A stretch of 64,000 nt of DNA from Flavobacterium difficile (GTDB lineage Bacteria > Bacteroidota > Bacteroidia > Flavobacteriales > Flavobacteriaceae): the NCBI RefSeq assembly GCF_011392115.1, contig NZ_JAAJBT010000006.1, positions 179,638-243,637 on the forward strand. Reading direction: 5' to 3'. Below are positions 57,117 through 64,000 of the stretch, piece after piece (the stretch's first letter is position 1; each line of letters begins with the position of its first letter). Position numbers and translations under genes: made by a program. The notes under the pieces are model-generated. The model ran no database searches. It saw only the letters and a list, made by a program, of their open reading frames with translations, and was not told the origin of the DNA.

Positions 57117-57203
57117 TATAATTGTTGAAAAGTATGCAATAAGTTTTGCTTCAAAAAAAGAAAATAGATTTGGATTATTTAACTTTTTGGCTATTTTTAC
57201 CAA

Positions 57204-58076
57204 ATGAATATACAAGGAAAATTAGTCATAATTGGCGGTGCGGTTGATAAAGGGAGTTTTACAGAAACCGATTTAGATAAGAATGCAAGTAATAATTTAA
57301 ACTTTTTTGAAAAAGGAATTTTAAAGAGAATTATTGACGAATCTAAGCATAAAAAAGAGTCTAGAATTGAAGTAATTACTACAGCTTCTAAAATACCAAG
57401 AGAAATTGGTCCAGAATATGTAAAAGCTTTAAACTTTTTAGGCGCTTCAAATGTAGATGTACTTTATATTGAAAAAAGAGAACAAGCAACAGATCCTGAA
57501 GTTTTAGCTCGATTAAAAGCTGCCGATGTGGTAATGTTTACAGGTGGTGATCAATTGCGATTGACTTCCATTTTAGGTGGAACAGCATTTGACGACATGT
57601 TAATTGACAAATATAAAAACGAAGAGTTTATATATGCAGGAACTTCGGCTGGTGCAGCTGCGGCATCGAATAACATGATTTACCAAGGAAGTAGTAGTGA
57701 AGCTTTATTGAAAGGTGAAGTGAAAATTACTTCTGGTTTAGGTTTAATTGATGGTGTAATTATCGATACGCATTTTGTACAACGCGGAAGAATTGGACGT
57801 TTGTTTCAGGCGGTTGTAGGTAATCCGAAAGTATTAGGAATAGGTTTGGGAGAAGATACAGGTTTGTTAATCACAAATGGTCGTCAAATGGAAGCCATTG
57901 GTTCAGGTTTAGTGATTTTAGTTGACGGAAGAGAGATTAAAGACACGAACTTAACTCAAATTGAATTAGGAGAACCGATTTCTATCAATCATTTGGTAAC
58001 TCACGTGATGAGTAAAAACGACACGTTCGATTTAGATACGTTTAAAATGACGATTAAGAGTTCGCAATATATTTAA
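57204..58076 (+). CDS. cphB: Cyanophycinase
   Basis: A serine peptidase of family S51 that cuts cyanophycin into beta-Asp-Arg dipeptides. The 290-residue protein opens with QGKLVIIGGAVDKG, has the FTGGDQ motif at 112-117 and the nucleophile Ser148 in AGTSAGAAAAS. VIIDTHFVQRGRIGRL later holds the substrate-binding region. No signal peptide is present, so it acts on intracellular polymer. It is divergent from cphA and 91 bases ahead of the isoaspartyl peptidase gene. Confidence 0.95.
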   Translation: MNIQGKLVIIGGAVDKGSFTETDLDKNASNNLNFFEKGILKRIIDESKHKKESRIEVITTASKIPREIGPEYVKALNFLGASNVDVLYIEKREQATDPEVLARLKAADVVMFTGGDQLRLTSILGGTAFDDMLIDKYKNEEFIYAGTSAGAAAASNNMIYQGSSSEALLKGEVKITSGLGLIDGVIIDTHFVQRGRIGRLFQAVVGNPKVLGIGLGEDTGLLITNGRQMEAIGSGLVILVDGREIKDTNLTQIELGEPISINHLVTHVMSKNDTFDLDTFKMTIKSSQYI

Positions 58077-58096
58077 TTTACAATTATTCATTTTAG

Positions 58097-58148
58097 AACA
58101 CAGATTCAGGAAATTTTTAAAGTTTATATAATTTCTTTAATCTGTGTT
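58097..58148. repeat. Inverted repeat AACACAGATT between cphB and the peptidase gene
   Basis: Arms AACACAGATT (58097-58106) and AATCTGTGTT (58139-58148) are perfect inverted repeats, with GGAAATT and AATTTC as inner arms. A T run follows on the plus strand, so it may act as a weak attenuating terminator. It resembles an eroded copy at 21216-21252. Confidence 0.65.
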
Positions 58149-58166
58149 TTTAAATTTTCAACAAGT

Positions 58167-59009
58167 ATGAAAATAATAATTCACGGTGGTTTCTTTTCGG
58201 AATCGTCTACAAATAACGAAACTAAAGTAGCTAAGCAAGAAGCTTTACTTCGAATTGTAAAAGCATCTTACGAATATTTAAAAACGCATTCAGCATTGGA
58301 AACTGTGGTTTATGCTGTTTCTATGTTAGAAGATGATGCGTTATTTAATGCAGGAATTGGTTCTCAAATACAAAGCGACGGGAAAATACGTATGAGTGCC
58401 GCTTTAATGAATGGAGCAACTCAGAGAATGAGCGGTGTAATTAACATTGAAAACGTTAAAAATCCTATTCAAGTTGCAGAAGTACTAATGAAAGAAGACG
58501 ATAGAATTTTAGGTGGAAGTGGGGCAACAAACTACGCAAGACAACATGGATTTGAAGTGTTTTCTACTGAAATTCCACAGCGAAGAGCAGAATACGAAGC
58601 CAAAGTACAATCGTTAGGATTAGGAACTGTGGGTTGTGTAGCTTTAGATAAAGAAGGAAAAATTGCTGTAGCCACTTCAACTGGAGGAAAAGGTTTTGAA
58701 TTGGTAGGAAGAATTTCTGATTCGGCTACTGTTGCTGGAAATTATGCCAATTCGTTTTGTGGAGTGAGTTTAACAGGAGTAGGAGAAGACATCGTTAGTA
58801 ACGCTACAGCAGCAAAGATTGTAACTCGAGTTACTGATGGTTTTACTTTACAAGAGGCTTTTGCTAAAACCTTTGACGAATTATTACCATATGATGGTTT
58901 TGCGGGAGCAATTGCAATCGATTCGAAAGGAAACGTTTTTCATCAAGATTCACATCCAAGTATGGTTTTTGCGAGCTATGATGGCGAAAAGGAAGAGGTT
59001 TTTAATTAA
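58167..59009 (+). CDS. iaaA: Isoaspartyl peptidase / plant-type L-asparaginase
   Basis: An N-terminal nucleophile hydrolase that splits isoaspartyl dipeptides such as the beta-Asp-Arg made by cyanophycinase, releasing Asp and Arg. The 280-residue precursor should cleave itself at Gly153-Thr154 (LGLGTVGCVALDK), exposing Thr154 as nucleophile. NAGIGSQIQSDG in the first half and TSTGGKGFELVGRISDSATVAGNYA in the second are family signatures. It completes the pathway with cphA and cphB. It is intracellular by lack of a signal peptide. Confidence 0.93.
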   Translation: MKIIIHGGFFSESSTNNETKVAKQEALLRIVKASYEYLKTHSALETVVYAVSMLEDDALFNAGIGSQIQSDGKIRMSAALMNGATQRMSGVINIENVKNPIQVAEVLMKEDDRILGGSGATNYARQHGFEVFSTEIPQRRAEYEAKVQSLGLGTVGCVALDKEGKIAVATSTGGKGFELVGRISDSATVAGNYANSFCGVSLTGVGEDIVSNATAAKIVTRVTDGFTLQEAFAKTFDELLPYDGFAGAIAIDSKGNVFHQDSHPSMVFASYDGEKEEVFN

Positions 59010-59080
59010 GATATAATTTGTTTCTGATTTTTGATATTTACATTACCAAATAGGTACTGAAAAAATATTTTGAAAAAATA

Positions 59081-59114
59081 AAAAACCTGATACATAATGA
59101 TGTGTCAGGTTTTT
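59081..59114 (+). terminator. Terminator of the cphB-iaaA operon
   Basis: AAAAACCTGATACAT and ATGTGTCAGGTTTTT form a 15-base stem with one G-U pair and a four-base loop, followed by more T's. Confidence 0.9.
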
Positions 59115-59412
59115 TTATGGCAATTTTATTTATAAATAAATTATAGTGTTTCATGTATTAAAATAAGCACTTCATGACATTTTTTTTCACTCAAGTCTCT
59201 TATATATCTAAATTTATGGTATTAAATTATGAAGTATGAAAAGTGAGGTGCAAATCAATGAAAACAAAATATTATTAGTTTTTAAAAATGTAAATTTTGG
59301 TTATGTTTTGTTAGTATTTTTTATTTTTTTATGTTTTTTACTAAATATATTTTTTTTACTAACACATTAAAAGAATCCAAATTTAGTTTATCATCTAATA
59401 ATAAAATGTTTA
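59115..59412. other. Intergenic stretch without a recognisable gene
   Basis: About 300 very AT-rich bases between the isoaspartyl peptidase terminator and rlmF. Only very short ORFs occur and I see no RNA gene, repeat family or promoter that I would defend. Confidence 0.5.
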
Positions 59413-60327
59413 TTAAAACTGCCAGCAAATAATTTGTGTAGTTTTGTTGCCGTTTGTCAAATGAAGTGTAGTACTATTTTTAACACCAACTTTCTTTATT
59501 TGTTTATATAATGGTTTTAGATTCGTTTTTTTGGAAACAATAGTACTAAACCATTTACATTGATTTTTAAAATGAACACTTTCGTAAATTAAATTTGTCA
59601 CGAAACCTAATTCACCGCCTTCACACCATAATTCATTATTTTGTCCACTAAAGTTTAAAACAGGTTTGTTGCTTACTTTCTGTCCTAAATTTTTATTTTT
59701 TCGTAAAGAGCCTTTTGCAGCTTCCTCAGCTGAAGAGTGAAAAGGAGGATTACAAATTACAAAATCGAAAACTTCTTCCGATTCTATCATATATTTTAAA
59801 ACATTTCGTTTGTTGTCGTTGAAACGGATGGTGACATTTTCTTTCAGTTTTGGATTTTTGCTTAAAATCGTTTCTGCAGACAAAAGAGATTGTTTGTCGA
59901 CTTCTGTTCCTACGAATGTCCAACCATATTCATGATTTCCAATAATTGGATAAATGCAATTTGCACCCACGCCAATATCTAATATTCTTACTCGGTTTCC
60001 TATTGGAATTTCACCATTATTTGAAGTAGCTAATAAATCGGCAATATGATGAATGTATTCTGCTCTTCCTGGAATAGGAGGACAAAGGTTTGTTTTTGGA
60101 ATGTTCCAATATTCTAAATTGTAAAAATGCATTAATAAGGCTTTGTTTAAAGCTTTTACTGCAATTGGATTTGAAAAATCAATAGACTTTTCTCCAGCTT
60201 TATTTAAGAATAAATGTAAGTTTAAATCGGGATGCGTTTTAATTAATTGTACAAAATCATATCTTCCAATATGTTTGTTTCTTAAGTGTAAACCTTCAAA
60301 ATACAGGTTTGTTTCATTGTTTTCCAT
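59413..60327 (-). CDS. rlmF: 23S rRNA (adenine(1618)-N6)-methyltransferase
   Basis: Methylates A1618 of 23S rRNA with S-adenosylmethionine. The 304-residue protein has the cofactor motif DIGVGANCIYP at residues 117-127 and the catalytic NPPF motif at 193-196, with FHSSAEEA after it as in RlmF/YbiN. The N-terminal LHLRNKHIGRYDF is also typical. Length is normal. It lies downstream of the thrS operon on the same strand but has its own promoter element and follows a terminator. Confidence 0.94.
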   Translation of the reverse strand: MENNETNLYFEGLHLRNKHIGRYDFVQLIKTHPDLNLHLFLNKAGEKSIDFSNPIAVKALNKALLMHFYNLEYWNIPKTNLCPPIPGRAEYIHHIADLLATSNNGEIPIGNRVRILDIGVGANCIYPIIGNHEYGWTFVGTEVDKQSLLSAETILSKNPKLKENVTIRFNDNKRNVLKYMIESEEVFDFVICNPPFHSSAEEAAKGSLRKNKNLGQKVSNKPVLNFSGQNNELWCEGGELGFVTNLIYESVHFKNQCKWFSTIVSKKTNLKPLYKQIKKVGVKNSTTLHLTNGNKTTQIICWQF

Positions 60328-60343
60328 ATACTATTGTAAGTGG

Positions 60344-60351
60344 CAAATTTA
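60344..60351 (-). promoter_or_regulatory. -7 promoter element for rlmF
   Basis: On the minus strand this reads TAAATTTG, matching TAnnTTTG, 16 bases before the rlmF start. Confidence 0.5.
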
Positions 60352-60388
60352 CGATTAATAAAATAGGTTTAGTAATTTTTAGAAACAA

Positions 60389-60416
60389 AAAATCCCAACT
60401 TTTCAATTGGGATTTT
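60389..60416 (-). terminator. Terminator of the thrS-infC-rpmI-rplT operon
   Basis: Ten-base perfect arms AAAATCCCAA (60389-60398) and TTGGGATTTT (60407-60416). Read on the minus strand it lies 33 bases after rplT and ends in a T tract. Confidence 0.88.
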
Positions 60417-60449
60417 GTATAAGTAAGAATAAATATGATTAAACGTTGA

Positions 60450-60794
60450 TTATTTCACTTTATTTACGATAGCTGCAAATGCTTCTGAGTGGTTCATAGC
60501 TAAATCTGCAAGAACTTTACGGTTCAATTCGATATTGTTAGCTTTAACTTTACCCATAAACTGAGAATAGCTCATCCCATGTAATCTTGCACCAGCGTTG
60601 ATACGCATGATCCATAATGCACGGAAATTTCTTTTCTTTTGCTTTCTATCACGGTATGCATAAGCCATAGCTTTTTCTACCGCATTTTTAGCTACTGTCC
60701 AAACGTTTTTACGTCTTCCGAAGAATCCTTTTGCTTGTTTTAATACTCTTTTTCTTTTAGCTCTTGTAGCTACTGAATTTACTGCTCTTGGCAT
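60450..60794 (-). CDS. rplT: 50S ribosomal protein L20
   Basis: A 114-residue protein with the L20 start [30 protein letters not shown] and the [34 protein letters not shown] core. L20 is an early 23S rRNA-binding assembly protein and in some bacteria represses its own operon. It is the last gene of the thrS-infC-rpmI-rplT operon. Confidence 0.97.
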   Translation of the reverse strand: MPRAVNSVATRAKRKRVLKQAKGFFGRRKNVWTVAKNAVEKAMAYAYRDRKQKKRNFRALWIMRINAGARLHGMSYSQFMGKVKANNIELNRKVLADLAMNHSEAFAAIVNKVK

Positions 60795-60842
60795 AATTTT
60801 AAATGTTTTTTGTAGTGAGGCGGTTTGTTAATCACTTTTAAT

Positions 60843-60870
60843 TTTGTACTTCTAACTTTGTACTTCAATT
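60843..60870. repeat. Two-copy 14-base repeat between rpmI and rplT
   Basis: TTTGTACTTCTAAC and TTTGTACTTCAATT are adjacent 14-base units that share ten leading bases. The spacer is otherwise featureless. Confidence 0.6.
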
Positions 60871-60913
60871 GCCTACTCCAGGGTTATTAAATTGTTTTAA
60901 CCAAACAAACGAA

Positions 60914-61111
60914 TTAAATAATATTTAATTGTTGTTTAATGCTTCTCTCATCTGTTTTATGAACTAAACCAGAGTGAGTTAAAGCTAATTTACGCTTTTT
61001 AGATTTTTTCGTTAAGATGTGACTCTTAAAAGCGTGTTTTCTTTTGATTTTTCCAGAACCAGTAACTTTAAATCGTTTCTTAGCACTAGATTTTGTTTTC
61101 ATTTTAGGCAT
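60914..61111 (-). CDS. rpmI: 50S ribosomal protein L35
   Basis: A 65-residue very basic protein beginning [33 protein letters not shown], the L35 signature. It lies between infC and rplT in the universal order. Confidence 0.97.
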   Translation of the reverse strand: MPKMKTKSSAKKRFKVTGSGKIKRKHAFKSHILTKKSKKRKLALTHSGLVHKTDERSIKQQLNII

Positions 61112-61221
61112 TTTTTCCTAGGTATTTAATTTATTCTTACTTACTATCTTAATAGCTTTTGGCATTTAGCATTAAGTTTAAAGCTTTTATAGCAATTTAC
61201 TTATGCACATTTCTAAAAGCC

Positions 61222-61785
61222 TTATTTCACTTTCTTTTTAGAAGCAATGTATATAATCATACGTTTTCCTTCTAAAACAGGCATACTTTCAACCTTACCG
61301 TATTCCTCTAAATCTTGGGCTAGACGTAACAATAAAATTTGTCCTTGCTCTTTATAGATGATAGAACGTCCTTTAAAGAATACAAATGCTTTTAACTTAG
61401 AACCTTCTTGTAAAAACTTTAAAGCATTCTTTTTCTTAAATTCATAATCATGTTCATCCGTTTGAGGTCCGAAACGAATTTCCTTTATTACAACCTGACT
61501 GGATTTGGCTTTTAATTCTTTTTCCCTTTTCTTTTGTTGGTATAAGAATTTTCCATAATCCATCAATTTACAAACAGGTGGCTCTGCATTTGGAGAAATT
61601 TCAACTAAGTCTACTTCTTGTTCTTCTGCAAAACGTAATGCATCAGCCAATTTGTAAACTCCAGGTTCTATATTTTCACCTACTAATCGTACTTCAGCTA
61701 CACCTCTAATTAAATTATTAATACGATGTGCTGCTACTTTTTCTACTCTAGGAGTGTAACTCCCTCTACCTTTTCTAATTGCTAT
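61222..61785 (-). CDS. infC: Translation initiation factor IF-3 with a rare start codon
   Basis: IF-3 binds the 30S subunit and checks the start codon and initiator tRNA. The TTG at 61650 would cut off 45 conserved residues. The frame is open upstream to a stop at 61798-61800 and encodes [40 protein letters not shown], the normal IF-3 N-domain. No ATG, GTG or TTG occurs in that stretch. The likely start is ATA at 61785 or ATT at 61779, giving 187 or 185 residues. IF-3 rejects non-standard starts, so its own level can be controlled this way, as known for E. coli infC (ATT). It starts about 24 bases after thrS ends. Confidence 0.93.
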   Translation of the reverse strand: MAIRKGRGSYTPRVEKVAAHRINNLIRGVAEVRLVGENIEPGVYKLADALRFAEEQEVDLVEISPNAEPPVCKLMDYGKFLYQQKKREKELKAKSSQVVIKEIRFGPQTDEHDYEFKKKNALKFLQEGSKLKAFVFFKGRSIIYKEQGQILLLRLAQDLEEYGKVESMPVLEGKRMIIYIASKKKVK

Positions 61786-61808
61786 GACTCTGTAATTTTA
61801 GTTAAACT

Positions 61809-63749
61809 TTAAAATTGTTTCAATGTTTTGTTTATTTCTTCAGTTACAATTTTGGCAAATTCCTCAATTGTAACTGTAATATTTCCTTTTCCTTCTTGTC
61901 CATTTCTACGGACAGAAATGGTTCCGTTTTTCTCTTCTTCTTCACCAACAATCAGCATAAACGGCATTTTCTGCATTTCTGCTTCTCTAATTTTCTTCCC
62001 GATTGTTTCATTTCGGTTGTCAATTAGGGCGCGAATTTCGTGAATTTCCAGCAAATCTAAAACTTTTTTTGCATATTTTTCATATTTCTCACTTAAACTT
62101 AATATAATAGCTTGTTCTGGCATTAACCAAAGTGGGAAATTTCCTGCAGTATGTTCTAGTAAAATGGCAATGAATCTCTCCATCGAACCAAATGGCGCTC
62201 TGTGAATCATTACTGGTCTGTGTAATTTATCATCTGCTCCTTTGTAAGATAATTCAAAACGTTCTGGTAGGTTGTAATCTACTTGTATGGTTCCTAATTG
62301 CCAACTTCTTCCTAAAGCATCTTTTACCATAAAGTCCAACTTCGGACCATAAAAGGCAGCTTCACCAGCTTCGATAACATAATTTAAACCTTTGTCTTTA
62401 GCAGCACTAATAATGGCATTTTCTGCTTTTTCCCAGTTTTCAACGCTTCCAATATATTTATCAGGATTACTTAAATCTCTAACAGAAACTTGTGCTGTAA
62501 AGTTTTCAAATCCTAATGAACCAAATACATATAGTACTAAATCTATAACGTTTTTAAATTCCGCATCTAATTGATCTGGCGTACAGAAAATATGTGCATC
62601 ATCTTGTGTAAATCCTCTAACACGAGTTAAACCATGTAATTCACCAGATTGTTCATATCTATAAACTGTACCAAATTCTGCATAACGCTTTGGTAAATCT
62701 TTATACGACCATGGTCTAGAATTATATATTTCACAGTGATGCGGGCAGTTCATCGGTTTTAATAAAAACTCTTCGCCTTCAGCTGGAGTAGTTATCGGTT
62801 GGAAACTATCTGCACCATATTTTGCATAATGTCCAGAAGTAACATATAATTCTTTCTGTCCAATATGTGGAGTAACCACTTGTTCGTAACCTGCTTTCTT
62901 TTGCGCTTTCTTTAAAAATTGCTCTAATCTATCACGTAACGCTGCACCTTTAGGTAACCATAAAGGTAAACCTTGTCCTACACGTTGTGAAAAATGGAAT
63001 AGATCTAATTCTTTTCCTAATTTTCTATGATCACGTCTTTTCGCTTCTTCTAAAAGTTCTAAATAATCCGTTAAATCTTTCTGTTTTGGAAAAGATGTTC
63101 CATAAACTCGAGTCAATTGTTTGTTTTTTTCATCCCCGCGCCAATAGGCACCAGCAATACTCATGATTTTTACAGCTTTGATAATTCCAGTGTTAGGAAT
63201 ATGTCCACCACGACACAAGTCAAAAAAGTTAGCATGATCACAGAAAGTAATCGTTCCATCTTCTAAGTTAGATATCAATTCTGTTTTGTATTCGTTATCT
63301 TTATAAACCTCCAATGCTTCTGCTTTGGTAACAGCACGCATTTTAAATTCATGTTTCTCTCTTGAAATTTCTAAAACTCGGTCTTCTATCTTTTTGAAAT
63401 CTGCATCCGTAATTTTATTATCTCCGAAATCTACATCATAATAAAACCCATTATCAATCGCCGGACCAAGTGTTAATTTTATTCCAGCATACATTTCTTC
63501 AAGCGCTTGTGCCATTACATGCGAAGTCGAATGCCAAAAAGCTTTTTTACCTTCTTTGTCATTCCATGTATATAAGGTAAGATTACCATCGGTAGTTAAC
63601 GGGGTAGATGTTTCAATCGTTGTGTCATTATAATTAGCCGAAATAACATTTCTAGCAAATCCTTCGCTAATGTTCTTAGCAACATCCATAGGAGTCACGC
63701 CTTGCGCAAACTCTCTCACCGAACCATCGGGTAAAGTAACTTTAATCAT
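61809..63749 (-). CDS. thrS: Threonyl-tRNA synthetase
   Basis: Charges tRNA-Thr. The 646-residue class II enzyme has the TGS domain (1-60, [15 protein letters not shown]), an editing domain with [15 protein letters not shown] and [10 protein letters not shown], the catalytic core with [13 protein letters not shown] (zinc-ligand Cys) and [19 protein letters not shown], and a C-terminal anticodon-binding domain. Length and motifs are normal. It is the first gene of the thrS-infC-rpmI-rplT operon and has its own promoter 22-52 bases upstream. Confidence 0.98.
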   Translation of the reverse strand: MIKVTLPDGSVREFAQGVTPMDVAKNISEGFARNVISANYNDTTIETSTPLTTDGNLTLYTWNDKEGKKAFWHSTSHVMAQALEEMYAGIKLTLGPAIDNGFYYDVDFGDNKITDADFKKIEDRVLEISREKHEFKMRAVTKAEALEVYKDNEYKTELISNLEDGTITFCDHANFFDLCRGGHIPNTGIIKAVKIMSIAGAYWRGDEKNKQLTRVYGTSFPKQKDLTDYLELLEEAKRRDHRKLGKELDLFHFSQRVGQGLPLWLPKGAALRDRLEQFLKKAQKKAGYEQVVTPHIGQKELYVTSGHYAKYGADSFQPITTPAEGEEFLLKPMNCPHHCEIYNSRPWSYKDLPKRYAEFGTVYRYEQSGELHGLTRVRGFTQDDAHIFCTPDQLDAEFKNVIDLVLYVFGSLGFENFTAQVSVRDLSNPDKYIGSVENWEKAENAIISAAKDKGLNYVIEAGEAAFYGPKLDFMVKDALGRSWQLGTIQVDYNLPERFELSYKGADDKLHRPVMIHRAPFGSMERFIAILLEHTAGNFPLWLMPEQAIILSLSEKYEKYAKKVLDLLEIHEIRALIDNRNETIGKKIREAEMQKMPFMLIVGEEEEKNGTISVRRNGQEGKGNITVTIEEFAKIVTEEINKTLKQF

Positions 63750-63770
63750 TGTTTAATTTTTATTGAAATG

Positions 63771-63801
63771 CAAATATAGTATAAACCAATATTTCTTACA
63801 A
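63771..63801 (-). promoter_or_regulatory. Promoter of the thrS operon
   Basis: On the minus strand TATATTTG (63778-63771) is the -7 element and TTG (63801-63799) the -33 element, 20 bases apart. The leader would be about 15 bases, so no T-box or similar leader is present. Confidence 0.65.
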
Positions 63802-63807
63802 TATATA

Positions 63808-63870
63808 TAGGTATAGTTTTCTATATTATAATAGGTATGGTTTACTGCTACATTATATAGGTATAATTTT
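63808..63870. repeat. Three direct repeats upstream of thrS
   Basis: TAGGTATAGTTTT (63808-63820), TAGGTATGGTTTA (63832-63844) and TAGGTATAATTTT (63858-63870), at 24- and 26-base steps, just upstream of the thrS promoter. Confidence 0.65.
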
Positions 63871-63876
63871 TTTTAG

Positions 63877-63977
63877 TAGCTTTAACCTGCTTTCCGCTAT
63901 ATTTTTTACAATCCCACCCGAAAGTTTAATAACCTTTCGGGTGTTTTTGTAAAAAGATGCCGCTACTATCAGGGCTA
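63877..63977. ncRNA. Palindromic element resembling the Flavo-1 RNA family
   Basis: The ends TAGC..CCTG (63877-63889) and CAGGGCTA (63970-63977) can pair. Inside lie CTTTCCGCTATATTTTTTAC and GTAAAAAGATGCCGCTACTA arms around a central ten-base hairpin, CACCCGAAAG and CTTTCGGGTG (63915-63943). The combination of an AGCCCTGATAG-AGCGGC arm and a TATAGCGGAAAGCAGG arm is what I recall from a frequent intergenic element of Flavobacterium, possibly Rfam Flavo-1. The central hairpin followed by TTTTT could also end transcription on the plus strand. Confidence 0.5.
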
Positions 63978-64000
63978 TGGGTTTTGTTTTTAGAATAAAA

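Noticed and set aside
57001..57203. tRNA gene in the cphB leader
   Set aside because: The hairpins do not make a cloverleaf: there is no acceptor stem, no T-loop TTCAAAT-type sequence and no suitable anticodon arm.
61222..61650. infC starting at the TTG at 61650
   Set aside because: It would remove the conserved N-domain; the upstream frame encodes that domain up to a stop at 61798.

Overview
The window is a stretch of a low-GC Bacteroidota chromosome, almost certainly from a member of the Flavobacteriaceae close to Flavobacterium. This rests on the Bacteroidota-type promoter element TAnnTTTG ahead of many genes, the omega-like subunit peculiar to this phylum, two large secreted proteins with type IX secretion (T9SS) C-terminal sorting domains, a DUF4835/PorD gene, a SusC-like/TonB receptor, and FabV as enoyl-ACP reductase. 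No rRNA, tRNA, CRISPR array, transposase or prophage was seen. The first gene is cut by the left edge.

Layout. 1-6.3 kb: end of a TonB-dependent receptor, thioredoxin reductase, DoxX, a DUF3298 lipoprotein, DinB, an ArsC-like reductase and an EamA exporter. 6.4-13.5 kb: three overlapping genes for a giant TPR/YwqK-repeat protein, an active transglutaminase-like DUF3857 protein and a sister that has lost the catalytic triad. 13.6-17 kb: yicC, gmk, nadD and two small paralogous membrane proteins; palindromic repeats sit between gmk and nadD. 17-20 kb: a LysR regulator divergent from a DJ-1/PfpI lipoprotein and a YqhD-like aldehyde reductase. 20-23 kb: an orphan lipoprotein and gpsA, which lies between two short-period tandem repeat arrays. 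23-31.7 kb: priA, a LytTR response regulator, rpsF-rpsR-rplI, a DUF6495-like gene, ligA and two 7-TM proteins. 31.7-41 kb: a two-gene 5'-nucleotidase, dapA, then bamD, the omega gene, coaBC, porD, recN and fabV.

41-49 kb holds two tandem T9SS cargo proteins of about 1,300 residues built from MAM-like and fibronectin type III modules; they share tracts of near identity. 49-54 kb: a GT2 glycosyltransferase, coaE, a histidine kinase/OmpR regulator pair and glutaminase. 54-59 kb is a cyanophycin island: cyanophycin synthetase (minus strand) divergent from cyanophycinase and an isoaspartyl peptidase, so the cell can make, cut and finish digesting a nitrogen storage polymer. The cyanophycinase gene has a long leader with a good RNA fold. 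59-64 kb: rlmF and the thrS-infC-rpmI-rplT operon on the minus strand. infC must start at a non-AUG/GUG/UUG codon. The right edge carries a palindromic element resembling the Flavo-1 RNA family.

All family assignments come from reading the translated sequence and recalling family features; no database search was possible.
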